A stretch of 24,901 nucleotides of DNA from JAEZHK01 sp964575255 (GCA_964575255.1 CAZNPZ010000043.1:1-24901); one strand, 5' to 3'; shown: positions 1 to 7,365, counted from the stretch's first letter. Notes: generated from the sequence alone by a model not told the origin. Numbers and translations are program-made.

Positions 1-33
1 CGTCTTGTTGCGCTCAAATTTTGCCTTCGCCAT
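1..33 (-). CDS. tuf: Elongation factor Tu, N-terminal 11 codons (gene runs off the window)
   Basis: Reading the minus strand from the ATG at 33-31 gives MAKAKFERNKT, the standard start of bacterial EF-Tu, which delivers aminoacyl-tRNA to the ribosome as a GTP complex. A GGGAGG ribosome-binding site lies about nine bases before the ATG. The gene is truncated by the window edge, so none of the G-domain motifs can be checked. It follows tRNA-Gly by about 42 bases and probably shares its promoter. In Clostridia tuf is often found between sigH and rpmG-secE-nusG, which fits this position. The call rests on only 11 residues plus synteny, but that peptide is very characteristic. Confidence 0.85.
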   Translation of the reverse strand, partial: MAKAKFERNKT

Positions 34-75
34 TTCCAGGTTCCTCCCTAATCAATAGTCCATCCGGGACATTTA

Positions 76-149
76 TGGAGCGGGTGATGGGAATCGAACC
101 CACGTGATCAGCTTGGGAAGCTGGAGCTCTGCCATTGAGCTACACCCGC
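76..149 (-). tRNA. tRNA-Gly, anticodon CCC
   Basis: The minus strand folds into a full cloverleaf. The acceptor arms GCGGGTG and CACCCGC pair perfectly, the D arm is GCTC/GAGC, and the T loop is TTCGATT. The anticodon loop TTCCCAA places CCC at positions 34-36. The discriminator base is T, and the 3' CCA is encoded. The first pair of the anticodon stem is a C-A mismatch, the only blemish. It is the isoacceptor that reads GGG codons, which suits a G+C-rich genome. It lies between a strong promoter and tuf. Confidence 0.93.
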
Positions 150-202
150 ATGCCCGTGGTTCCGGCGGTAAAGCATGGCAAATACGCCGTCATGCGCCAC
201 CC

Positions 203-231
203 ATTCTACCGAAAAACGCGGGTTTTGTCAA
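203..231 (-). promoter_or_regulatory. Sigma-A type promoter for tRNA-Gly and tuf
   Basis: On the minus strand there is TTGACA (231-226), a 17-base spacer and TAGAAT (208-203). The expected start near 196 lies about 47 bases before the mature tRNA 5' end. This is the best promoter match in the left part of the window and it points at the tRNA-tuf pair. Confidence 0.8.
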
Positions 232-272
232 TAGATTGTTTGCATTTGCCGGGTAAAAAATGCCTCCGGCGG

Positions 273-545
273 GCAATGAAAATCTGCTTCGCATCTTTTC
301 ATTGCGTTGGGAACGGCGCAGACCCTTCGTGCCTTCGTTTACTCCCAAAGGGGTATCGGGGGTCGCTGCCCCCGATAGCGCGGGAGGCCGCAAAGCGGCC
401 TAACCGCGGATCAAGGCTGCCGGAGGGCGGCGTGTACGGCCGCAGGCTGCTTCCGCTTTGCGCGCAAGCCATGATTTTGGGCGAAGCCCAAAGGGCTTGC
501 GCCGTCCTAAACGCAAAGAAAGATCGCGAAGCGAGGTTTCTTTGC
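273..545. repeat. Multi-hairpin intergenic element A (between sigH and the tRNA-tuf promoter)
   Basis: This gene-free stretch is almost wholly palindromic. In order: 273-305 (10-bp arms), 354-377 (9-bp arms, ATCGGGGG core), 379-408 (two-part stem), 416-450, 462-502 (9-bp arms with an inner hairpin) and 513-545 (9-bp arms with an inner hairpin). The last five recur in the same order at 8610-8831 (element B). Some stem sequences are identical there, and others differ but still pair. The hairpin at 513-545 starts one base after the sigH stop. No open frame here looks like a protein. It could be a structured 3' UTR, a repeat family of REP/BIME type or a non-autonomous mobile element; function unknown. 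Confidence 0.7.
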
Positions 546-546
546 T

Positions 547-1164
547 TCATTCTTGCAGCATCTTCTGCAGTTTCCGCTTGACCCGCTGCAGCGCGTTGTC
601 AATGGATTTGACATGCCTATGCATCTCGGCGGAGATCTCCTGATAGCTCTTGCCTTCAAGGTATCTGAGAAGCACCTGCTTTTCGAGGCCGGACAGCATC
701 TTCCCGATGCGGCCCTCGATCAGCGACACATCCTCGCGGCTGATGAGCACCTCTTCCGGGTTCGCCTCCCAGCCCTCGGTGATCACGTCCAAAAGCGTGC
801 GGTCGGACTCCTCGTCGTAGATGGGCTTGTTCAGCGACACGTAGCTGTTGAGCGGGATGTGCTTCTGACGGGTCGCGGTCTTGATGGCGGTGATGATCTG
901 GCGGGTGATGCACAGTTCCGCGAACGCGCGGAACGACGCCAGCTTCTCCTCCCGGAAGTCCCGGATGGCCTTGTACAGCCCGATCATGCCCTCCTGCACG
1001 ATGTCCTCGTGGTCGGCGCCGATCAGGAAATAGCTGCGCGCCTTGGAGCGCACGAAGTTTTTGTATTTGTTGAGCAGATACTCCAGCGCGGTGCCGTCAG
1101 CTTGCTGCGCGAGGCGAACCACCTGCTCGTCGGTCATATTCTCGAATCGTTCGTACAGAACCAA
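547..1164 (-). CDS. sigH: RNA polymerase sigma factor SigH (stationary phase / early sporulation)
   Basis: The 205-residue product matches B. subtilis-type SigH along its length. Region 2 contains DIVQEGMIGLYKAIRDF and SFRAFAELCITRQIITAIKT, followed by RQKHIPLNSYVSLNKPIYDE. Region 4 ends with YQEISAEMHRHVKSIDNALQ and a basic tail. SigH redirects RNA polymerase to stationary-phase, competence and early sporulation promoters; whether this organism sporulates cannot be told here. The chosen start is a TTG at 1164-1162, because AGAGGAG lies about nine bases upstream. The alternative ATG nine codons in has no good ribosome-binding site. The gene begins 4 nt after the yacP stop and its SD lies inside yacP, so the two are likely coupled. 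Confidence 0.95.
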   Translation of the reverse strand: MVLYERFENMTDEQVVRLAQQADGTALEYLLNKYKNFVRSKARSYFLIGADHEDIVQEGMIGLYKAIRDFREEKLASFRAFAELCITRQIITAIKTATRQKHIPLNSYVSLNKPIYDEESDRTLLDVITEGWEANPEEVLISREDVSLIEGRIGKMLSGLEKQVLLRYLEGKSYQEISAEMHRHVKSIDNALQRVKRKLQKMLQE

Positions 1165-1168
1165 GAAG

Positions 1169-1681
1169 TTATTCTCCTCTACGCATGCGTTCCAGCTTCA
1201 GACGCACATCGGTCGGCAGATGTTCCAGCAATGTCGCCTTCTGGGTCGGCATCTTTCGGACGATGGCGGGCGGGATGCGCATGCGCTCGATCTCCGCGAT
1301 CAGTTCCCTGGACGGGAGCCGGGTCGCGCCGCGCGCGAGCACCACCGTCTGTTCTACGCCGTCGTTCGTCGCGACGCGCACCTCAAGCCGCCCGGCGTCG
1401 ATCGCGGCGGCGTAGCCGTCGCACTGCCGCTCGATGTAGTGGTCGGCGGTCTCGCCGCGCTTGGTGAAGACGACCGTCAGCGCGCCGTGCTGCTCGCGGG
1501 AGCGCTGCGGGCGGTCGGACTGCCAGGCGTCAAACACCAACGTCACCTGCTGGCCGGTGTAGCCCGCGTAATCGCTGAGCACGTGGATCAGTTCGTCGCG
1601 CGCGTCTTCCAACTTCCCGCGCGGCACACCCTTCCAGGCGCACAGCACGTTGTAGCCGTCCACCAGCAGCACGCGCTTCAT
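1169..1681 (-). CDS. yacP: YacP-like NYN-domain ribonuclease (Rae1 family)
   Basis: A 170-residue NYN/PIN-like protein. The N-terminus KRVLLVDGYNVLCAW is the family hallmark, with further conserved acidic residues at about D51 (VFDAWQSD), D80 (ETADHYIER) and D107 (VATNDGVEQ), as expected for a metal-dependent nuclease fold. The B. subtilis homologue Rae1 cleaves mRNA in the ribosomal A site; that role is inferred here. The start is the ATG at 1681, which overlaps the rlmB stop as ATGA. An upstream in-frame extension would lie wholly inside rlmB and is rejected. The neighbours rlmB and sigH match the conserved Firmicute order. Confidence 0.92.
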   Translation of the reverse strand: MKRVLLVDGYNVLCAWKGVPRGKLEDARDELIHVLSDYAGYTGQQVTLVFDAWQSDRPQRSREQHGALTVVFTKRGETADHYIERQCDGYAAAIDAGRLEVRVATNDGVEQTVVLARGATRLPSRELIAEIERMRIPPAIVRKMPTQKATLLEHLPTDVRLKLERMRRGE

Positions 1682-3234
1682 TGGCCGCTCCGGGTGCGCA
1701 TGACCTCGTAGAGCGCGATGCCCGCCGCCACGGAGGCGTTGAGCGAGGCGATCTGCCCCTTGAGCGGAATTGAAACGACCCGGTCGCAGCCTTCCAATAC
1801 CAGGCGAGAAATGCCCTCGCCCTCGGAACCGATGACCACGACCACAGGACCCGTCAGATCGGACGAACGGATGTCGCCGCCCGACATGTCGCAGCCGATC
1901 ACCCACAGACCCTTCTCCTTAAGCTCCGCGAGCGTCCGGGAGAGGTTGCCCACCCTCGCCACCGGCAGGTAAGAAAGCGCGCCCGCCGCCGCCTTGACCG
2001 CCGCGGGGTTCAGCCCCGCGGAGCGGCGTTCCGGGATCAGCACGCCGTGCGCGCCGCAGCACTCGGCGGTGCGGATGATCGCGCCCAGGTTGTGCGGGTC
2101 GGTCACGCCGTCCAGCGCGACGATGAACGGCGCTTCGTCCTTCGACTGAGCCAGCGCCAGGATGTCGTCCAGCGTCTGGTATGCCGCCGCCGACAGGTAG
2201 GCCAGCATGCCCTGATGATTCTGATACACGGCGTCCAGGCGCGCGCGGTCGACAAACTGCACCACGATGCCCGCCTCGCGCGCCATCGCGACCAGTTCCC
2301 GCGCGGAGCCGGACAGCTCGCCCTGCGCGACCAGCATCTTTTCAATCGACCGCCCGGCCTTCAGCGCCTCGCGGATCGGATTGCGACCCACCAGCAGGTT
2401 GTCCAGTTCGTCGGACTCGTCCTTCGAGGCTTCTGAAGATACGACGTCAGGCTGTTCCGGCTTCGGGACGGGGCGCCCATACTTGGGCGCGTCGTGGCCT
2501 TCCTGTCCAGGTCTTGCGAACTTGGGCGCGGGTCGGCCATACCGGGGCGCGTCCTGACCGCCCTGCCGGGGACGGTCAAACTTCGGTGCGGGGCGGCCAT
2601 ACCGCGGCGCGGAGTCTTCCCCCTGGCCGGGTCGGTCAAATTTGGGCGCGGGGCGGCCATACCGGGGCGCGTCCTGACCGCCCTGGCCGGGTCGGTCAAA
2701 ATTGGGCGCGGATCGGCCATACCGGGGCGCGTCCTGACCGCCCTGGCCGGGCCGGTCAAACCTCGGCGCGGGTCTGCCGTAACGCGGCCTGTCCCCCTGT
2801 GAATCCTGCTTAGCGCGGTTGCCGTCTTCATACACGGCGGGCGGCACCGGGCGCTCCGGCGCTTTGGAAAAGCGCGGGCCAGGGCCTTTGTCATACCGAC
2901 CATCCTCGCGAGGCGGTCGGGCGGGGCGGTCGCCGCCGGGTCTACCGTTGCGGTCATAGGGTTTCCGTTCGCCTTCCGGCCGGGTGTCCCGGTCAAAGGA
3001 ACGCCTGCTGTCCCCCGGCTTTCCGCCGTGCTTTCCGCCCGCGTAGGAACCGCCCTGCGGCCTGTCGCCAAAAGGCCTGTCGCCGCGGGGTCGATCCCCA
3101 TAGGGTCTGTCGCCGCGGGGTTTGTCTCCATAAGGTCTGTCGCTGCGAGGCCTTCCGCCATCCGGTCGGCTTCCTTTACCGCCGAAAAATTTCTCAAAAC
3201 CGCGGCCCTTGCCGCCACCTTTTTTACCGTCCAT
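1678..3234 (-). CDS. rlmB: 23S rRNA (guanosine-2'-O-)-methyltransferase RlmB with long disordered repeat extension
   Basis: The C-terminal half (about residues 276-518) is a SpoU-type knotted methyltransferase: an N-terminal L30e-like substrate-binding part (LLVGRNPIREAL), then motif 1 DGVTDPHNLGAIIRTA, motif 2 VIGSEGEGIS and motif 3 IPLKGQIASLNASVAAGIAL. The family methylates G2251 (E. coli numbering) in the peptidyl-transferase P loop. The first 275 residues are unusual: Gly/Arg/Asp/Pro-rich, with eight-residue repeats of RPYGDRPR type at about 28-60 and near-perfect 20-residue repeats (RYGRPAPKFDRPGQGGQD core) at about 146-256. The usual enzyme is about 250 residues, so the extension doubles it. 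It is probably disordered and basic, possibly RNA-binding. The ATG overlaps the mrnC stop by one base (TAATG). Confidence 0.93.
   Translation of the reverse strand: MDGKKGGGKGRGFEKFFGGKGSRPDGGRPRSDRPYGDKPRGDRPYGDRPRGDRPFGDRPQGGSYAGGKHGGKPGDSRRSFDRDTRPEGERKPYDRNGRPGGDRPARPPREDGRYDKGPGPRFSKAPERPVPPAVYEDGNRAKQDSQGDRPRYGRPAPRFDRPGQGGQDAPRYGRSAPNFDRPGQGGQDAPRYGRPAPKFDRPGQGEDSAPRYGRPAPKFDRPRQGGQDAPRYGRPAPKFARPGQEGHDAPKYGRPVPKPEQPDVVSSEASKDESDELDNLLVGRNPIREALKAGRSIEKMLVAQGELSGSARELVAMAREAGIVVQFVDRARLDAVYQNHQGMLAYLSAAAYQTLDDILALAQSKDEAPFIVALDGVTDPHNLGAIIRTAECCGAHGVLIPERRSAGLNPAAVKAAAGALSYLPVARVGNLSRTLAELKEKGLWVIGCDMSGGDIRSSDLTGPVVVVIGSEGEGISRLVLEGCDRVVSIPLKGQIASLNASVAAGIALYEVMRTRSGQ
2470..2800 (-). 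repeat. 60-bp in-frame tandem repeat inside rlmB (about 5.5 copies)
   Basis: Successive units starting near 2470 repeat with a period of exactly 60 bases, each carrying a GGCGGCCATAC-like core and a GGTCGGTCAAA-like end. Because 60 is a multiple of three, the frame is kept and each unit encodes 20 residues. The units are very similar at DNA level, which implies recent duplication or ongoing homogenisation and likely copy-number variation between strains. Confidence 0.88.
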
Positions 3235-3605
3235 TATTCCCTCTCCCCCGCGCCTTGCGCGATCGCGATCAGCGCCTCCATGCGCGCCCGTTGGTCAGTC
3301 AAATAGAGATAGCCGATCAGCGCCTCCAGCGCCGTCGCGCGGTGGTACTCCCTGGGATCGGCGTTGTGGGGCGGCGTCTGGCGGGCGTTGCGCGCGCGGC
3401 GCACCACGGCGCACTCCGCCTCGGTGAGCACCGGCTCGACCCGCGCGAGCGCCTCCGACTGCGCATGGGCGCAGACGGTCGAGATCGCCGCCCTGTGCAG
3501 CGCATTGATGCGGTCGCCGCCGCGCACCAACCGCTCCCGAACGTAGAGGTCGTAGATCGCGTCGCCCAGATAGGCGAGTTCCAGAGATCCCGGAAGGCTG
3601 GTCAC
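3234..3605 (-). CDS. mrnC: Mini-ribonuclease III (23S rRNA maturation)
   Basis: A 123-residue RNase III catalytic domain without a dsRNA-binding domain. AYLGDAIYDLYVRERL holds the signature aspartate (D15). RRARNARQTPPHNADPREYH followed by ATALEALIGYLYL (E95) is typical of MrnC, which trims 23S rRNA precursor ends as a dimer in Firmicutes. I chose the GTG at 3605-3603, which overlaps the rhaB stop as GTGA. A TTG at 3641 would add 12 residues overlapping rhaB, with no better ribosome-binding site. Neither start has a strong SD, so translation may depend on coupling to rhaB. Downstream it overlaps rlmB by one base. Confidence 0.92.
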   Translation of the reverse strand: MTSLPGSLELAYLGDAIYDLYVRERLVRGGDRINALHRAAISTVCAHAQSEALARVEPVLTEAECAVVRRARNARQTPPHNADPREYHRATALEALIGYLYLTDQRARMEALIAIAQGAGERE

Positions 3606-5083
3606 AGCAGCTTCACGAAGCGCTCGTAGGCGGCCGCCCAATCCGCGCCGTCGCCTTCGGGCTGGAAGGTTCGGGTCGGGAACGAACTGGCAACCACCCG
3701 GCGCAGTTCCTGTAGGGAACCGACCGCGCCCAGCGCCATCGCCTGCAGCATGAGGTTCCCGATCACCGTGCCCTCGCTGGGGCCGGCGATGACAGGCTTC
3801 CGAAGCGCGTTTGCGGTGAACTGGTTGAGCATGACGTTCTTGCTGCCGCCGCCGACGATGTGCAGCGCGTCGATCGGGTGATGCAGAAGCTCCTTCTCCA
3901 GGTACTCGACGCTCCAGCGGTACTTGAGCGCGAGGCTGTCCAGAATCACGCGGATGATCTGCCCGCGGCCTTTGGGTACCACCTGCCCGGTGCGCTCGCA
4001 GTACGCCTGGACGCGCGCGGGCATCTCGCCCGCGTGCAGGAAGCAGGGGTCGTCCACATCCAGGAACGAAAGGAAGGGCTGCGCCTCCGACGCCATCCGG
4101 TCCAGCGTGTCAAAGTCCACCGCGTCCTCGCGGCGATCCCATTCCCGTTTGCACTCCTGCAGGATCCACAGACCCATGATGTTCTTGAGCAGCCGCGTGG
4201 TGCCGTTCACGCCGCCCTCGTTGGTGTAGTTGGCTTCCATGACCGCAGGTTCGCACATCGGCGTCGTGAGTTCCGTGCCCAAGAGCGACCAGGTTCCGCT
4301 GGAGATGTAGGCGAAGCGCTCGCCTTCCGCCGGAACCGCCGCCACCGCGGACGCCGTATCGTGCCCGCCGACCGCGATGACGGGCACTTCCCCGACGCCA
4401 GTCTCCTGCGCGATCTGGGGCAGCAGCGTGCCGCGCACCGCGCCCGGCTGTTGAAGCTTCGTGAAAAGCGTCCTCGGAATCCCGAATGCGTCCACCAGAT
4501 CCCACGCCCAGTCGCGGGTGCGCGGGTCGATCAACTGCGAGGTGGAGGCGATCGTGTACTCCGTGGCCATCTCCCCGGTCAGGAAGTAGGACAGAAGGTC
4601 GGGCATCATGAGCAGCTTGTCCGCGACGGAATACGCCACACTGTCCGCGAGCTTCATCGCGTAGAGCTGATAGAGCGTGTTGAACTGGATGAACGCGAGG
4701 CCGGTACGGTTGAAGATCTGCTCCTTCGGCACGATCTTGAAGCTCTTTTCCATGATGCCGTCCGTGTGTTTGTCACGGTAATGCAATGGGATGCCGGTGA
4801 GCGCGCCGTCCCGCCCGATGAGGCCAAAGTCGACACCCCAGGTGTCGATGCCGATCGAATCGAGCCGGATGCCCTCTTTCGCCGCCTTGGTCAGCGCCTG
4901 TTTCATCTCAAAGAAAAATCGTTGCACGTCCCAGACCATGCGGCCGTTCAGCGTAACCGGATCGTTGGAAAACCGGTGCAGCTCGGTCAGATGGATTCGC
5001 TCGCCGTCGAAACGCCCCAGCATCGCCCGGCCGCTGGACGCGCCGAAGTCAAAACCCAGCAGGTTCAATGTCTTTGTATTCAT
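3602..5083 (-). CDS. rhaB: Rhamnulokinase
   Basis: A 493-residue FGGY sugar kinase of the RhaB subfamily, phosphorylating L-rhamnulose to L-rhamnulose 1-phosphate. GFDFGASSGRAMLGRFDG (residues 10-27) is the first phosphate-binding loop and IGIDTWGVDFGLIG the sugar-side motif. VGGHDTASAVAAVPA holds the probable catalytic Asp. Also present are ISSGTWSLLGTE, NEGGVNGTTRLLKNIMGLW and the adenosine motif IVGGGSKN. Length is normal. The start has GGGGAG at good spacing, and a promoter lies about 30 bases before it. No rhamnose isomerase, aldolase, transporter or regulator is nearby. Instead the gene heads the mrnC-rlmB-yacP-sigH run and overlaps mrnC by 4 nt, an odd context. Confidence 0.93.
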   Translation of the reverse strand: MNTKTLNLLGFDFGASSGRAMLGRFDGERIHLTELHRFSNDPVTLNGRMVWDVQRFFFEMKQALTKAAKEGIRLDSIGIDTWGVDFGLIGRDGALTGIPLHYRDKHTDGIMEKSFKIVPKEQIFNRTGLAFIQFNTLYQLYAMKLADSVAYSVADKLLMMPDLLSYFLTGEMATEYTIASTSQLIDPRTRDWAWDLVDAFGIPRTLFTKLQQPGAVRGTLLPQIAQETGVGEVPVIAVGGHDTASAVAAVPAEGERFAYISSGTWSLLGTELTTPMCEPAVMEANYTNEGGVNGTTRLLKNIMGLWILQECKREWDRREDAVDFDTLDRMASEAQPFLSFLDVDDPCFLHAGEMPARVQAYCERTGQVVPKGRGQIIRVILDSLALKYRWSVEYLEKELLHHPIDALHIVGGGSKNVMLNQFTANALRKPVIAGPSEGTVIGNLMLQAMALGAVGSLQELRRVVASSFPTRTFQPEGDGADWAAAYERFVKLL

Positions 5084-5112
5084 GGCACTCCCCGCTTTCC
5101 TTGTATGAAGCC

Positions 5113-5141
5113 ATTATACCAGTTAAAGGATGCGCGTACAA
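5113..5141 (-). promoter_or_regulatory. Promoter for the rhaB-mrnC-rlmB-yacP-sigH run
   Basis: On the minus strand there is TTGTAC (5141-5136), a 17-base spacer and a perfect TATAAT (5118-5113). It stands 30 bases before the rhaB ATG and is the only good promoter seen for the five coupled genes. Confidence 0.72.
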
Positions 5142-5226
5142 CGGCTTTTTCAGCCGCATGCCAGCGCATTTTGAGCATACCGGCCATGCATGCATTATAC
5201 AGCGCGCTTTCGCGGTTTTTCCGCAA

Positions 5227-5341
5227 GTATCCACAATATCCACAGGCTTATCCACAGAAAAGGGCTGAAAAACGCTGGTTTTTGGCGGATACAGCGCAGC
5301 GGCTGTGGATTATTCAAGTGGACTTCGGCGCATTATCCACA
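5227..5341. other. Cluster of five DnaA-box-like sites in the rhaB-tsaD gap
   Basis: Nine-base sites of the TTATCCACA type lie at 5227-5235 (GTATCCACA), 5236-5244 (ATATCCACA), 5248-5256 (exact) and 5333-5341 (exact), all on the plus strand. A fifth, TAATCCACA, is on the minus strand at 5312-5304. The first three are head to tail, almost touching. Clusters like this bind DnaA at origins, at titration or reactivation sites, and at DnaA-controlled promoters. The 477-base gap (5084-5560) is otherwise gene-free. It also holds the rhaB promoter and a hairpin (5411-5426), and no strongly AT-rich unwinding element. Seen: the sites. Inferred: DnaA binding. Confidence 0.6.
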
Positions 5342-5560
5342 GGAGTCGCGTCTGTTTTCGTGGCTTTCCCCGTTCGGATGGTCGGTTCCCCAACACCTCG
5401 CGCGGACATGCCCGGTTCATACCGGGGTCTGCGGGTTTTGCGGCTTCCGGCTCCAAAAAATGGGGCTCCGCGGCGGCTCTTGCGCCAATTCAGGCAACCG
5501 CCTGCTCAAATCGAAATCTGCGAAATATCCACCGGACACAGGTCTGCGCCGGGGTCAACA

Positions 5561-6631
5561 TTACTCGCCCAGACCGTCCAGCCGCGCGGACGGATCGGCG
5601 TTGAGCGAAAGCCGTGCCACGTCCAGCGCCATCAGGTGGTAAAACGCCGCGCTTCCGATCATCTCCGCGTTGTCGGTGCAAAGGCGGCCCGGCGGCAGAT
5701 AGACCTGAAGGCCCGCCGCCTCGCCCAGTCGGACGAGTTCTCTTCGCAGAAGCATATTCGCCGCCACGCCGCCCGCCGCCGCCAGCCGCTTTGAACCGGT
5801 ATCGACCGCGGCCTTCACCGCTTTTTCCGCCAGCATCGCAACCACCGCCCGGCGGAAGGACGCCGCAAACCCCGCCTGATCGATCTCCTTCCCCTGCTGC
5901 CGAAGCGTGTGCGCCTGGTTGATCACATGGGTCTTCAGGCCGCTGAACGAAAAATCATAGGGGTTTTGGGTTTGCACTTTCGGGAAGCGGTACGCGCAGT
6001 CGTCCCCGGTCTCGGCGAGTTTATCCAGCAGCGGTCCGCCCGGATATGGGATGTCAAGCACCCGCGCGACCTTGTCGAACGCCTCGCCCGCCGCGTCGTC
6101 CGTCGTCCGGCCCAAAAGCCGGTATACCCCGTACCGTTCCACCGACACGATGTGGCTGTGCCCGCCGGACGCCACCAGGCAGACAAACGGCGGCTCAAGG
6201 TCAGGATGCGCAAGATAGTTGGCGCTGACGTGCCCTTCGATGTGGTTGACCGGGATCAGCGGCAGGTTCCGTGCATACGCGAATGCCTTCGCCCAGGAGA
6301 CGCCGGTCAAAAGCGCGCCGACGAGACCCGGCCCATAGGTGACCGCCACCGCATCGATCTCTTCAATAGATACACCTGCGCGGGCGAGCGCCTCCCGAAC
6401 AAGCGGGTCGAGCGCCTGAACGTGCATGCGCGACGCGATCTCCGGCACCACGCCGCCGTACAGCGCGTGGGACGCGATCTGCGACGCGATCGCGCCGGAC
6501 AGCACGCGCCGCCCATCGGCGACCACCGCCGCGGCGGTCTCGTCGCAGGAAGACTCGATCGCCAGGATCATCGAACGGCCCTTTTTTTGAAGCGCCTCCG
6601 CCTTCCGACGCGCGGTTTCGGCATAACTCAT
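5561..6631 (-). CDS. tsaD: tRNA N6-adenosine threonylcarbamoyltransferase TsaD
   Basis: A 356-residue ASKHA-fold protein that transfers the threonylcarbamoyl group to A37 of ANN-reading tRNAs together with TsaB and TsaE. Motifs include ILAIESSCDETAAAVV (residues 22-37), VTYGPGLVGALLTGVSWAKA, the metal-binding NHIEGH (H130, H134), ASGGHSHIV, SFSGLKT, GGVAANMLLR and CTDNAEMI (D320). I chose the ATG at 6631 because a strong AAGGAG lies just upstream and the ATG overlaps the preceding stop as ATGA. The more familiar start MILAIESS, 20 codons in, has a weaker site. It is the last gene of the prfB-DUF1461-tsaD group; no clear terminator follows it. Confidence 0.95.
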   Translation of the reverse strand: MSYAETARRKAEALQKKGRSMILAIESSCDETAAAVVADGRRVLSGAIASQIASHALYGGVVPEIASRMHVQALDPLVREALARAGVSIEEIDAVAVTYGPGLVGALLTGVSWAKAFAYARNLPLIPVNHIEGHVSANYLAHPDLEPPFVCLVASGGHSHIVSVERYGVYRLLGRTTDDAAGEAFDKVARVLDIPYPGGPLLDKLAETGDDCAYRFPKVQTQNPYDFSFSGLKTHVINQAHTLRQQGKEIDQAGFAASFRRAVVAMLAEKAVKAAVDTGSKRLAAAGGVAANMLLRRELVRLGEAAGLQVYLPPGRLCTDNAEMIGSAAFYHLMALDVARLSLNADPSARLDGLGE

Positions 6632-7347
6632 GGTTTCTCCTTCCGGCGCGAGCGGTTCGAAAGCGTGATCGTCAGACCCCACAAGGCGGCGAACAACACC
6701 TGGACGATCAGCATGCTGGCCGCCGCGCGCACCGCCACCGCCTCGAAAAACGTTTCGGGAAGCATCCGGATCATCAGGTCGGTCTTTGGATCGAGCAGCC
6801 ACAGGTCGTTGGTGAACAGCGCGCGGTGAAACAGGCGGAACAATCCGTCGAAGTCGACCGCTGCCCAGACGCTGATGCAAAGCAGAAGCGACAGCCAGAA
6901 GATCTGCCCGGTCAGCGCGGCGCGCTTAAGGCGTCCGACCCAACCGGCGCCAGGAAGACCCGCAGCGAGCAGCAGAAGACCCAGCGCCAGGAAGACCGCG
7001 GTCAGCCTGCGCGAAAGGTCAAACAGCGCCCTGACGTCGACCATGTGCGAAATCTCTCGCTCGTTGAATACGCTGTGAACCGTTCCGTTCACGCTTGCGG
7101 TCATCTGAAGGTTGTCCCGCGAACCGTTCAGGTAATCCACCAGCATGTCGCCGATGTCCGACAATGTATTCTCGTCGACGCCCGCCGCCTTTGCGGAGCC
7201 CAACGCGTCGTAGAGCCCCTGATGCACCCGCCGGTCGAGCGCGCCCCGGTCAAACGCGAACAACAACAGCGCCGGAACGATCAGCAGCATGCCGACCGCC
7301 GACAACACATTTCTCATCCGCCATGTGGCCTTTTCCACCGGAATCAT
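6628..7347 (-). CDS. Integral membrane protein, DUF1461 / TIGR01906 type
   Basis: A 239-residue protein with hydrophobic segments near residues 13-32, 114-131, 146-166 and 203-228. A polar stretch of about 80 residues lies between the first two, probably outside the membrane. FNEREISHMVDV in that loop, and FHRALFTNDLWLLDPKTD followed by MIRMLPETFF, are signatures of the TIGR01906 family, a Firmicute membrane family of unknown biochemical role. The C-terminus is basic (NRSRRKEKP), consistent with a cytoplasmic tail. The ribosome-binding site is weak, and an internal ATG at residue 11 is possible. It follows prfB after a strong hairpin (7366-7404) and overlaps tsaD by 4 nt. Confidence 0.82.
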   Translation of the reverse strand: MIPVEKATWRMRNVLSAVGMLLIVPALLLFAFDRGALDRRVHQGLYDALGSAKAAGVDENTLSDIGDMLVDYLNGSRDNLQMTASVNGTVHSVFNEREISHMVDVRALFDLSRRLTAVFLALGLLLLAAGLPGAGWVGRLKRAALTGQIFWLSLLLCISVWAAVDFDGLFRLFHRALFTNDLWLLDPKTDLMIRMLPETFFEAVAVRAAASMLIVQVLFAALWGLTITLSNRSRRKEKP

Positions 7348-7365
7348 CCCCGTTTTGACAAGACT

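Noticed and set aside
135..581. Open frames in both directions across hairpin element A
   Set aside because: They are read-through of palindromes; the peptides lack motifs and the sequence is better explained by conserved pairing.
2470..2800. Regular 60-bp repeats as a CRISPR array
   Set aside because: There are no unique spacers; whole 60-base units repeat, in frame, inside rlmB, so it is a coding minisatellite.
5084..5560. Chromosomal origin (oriC)
   Set aside because: DnaA-like boxes are present, but there is no AT-rich unwinding region and none of the usual origin neighbours (dnaA, dnaN, rpmH). Kept only as a DnaA-box cluster.
3860..5794. A 644-codon open frame on the plus strand over rhaB and the DnaA-box gap
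   Set aside because: Mostly antisense to rhaB and tsaD, with composition typical of a shadow frame (Arg/His/Val/Leu rich).
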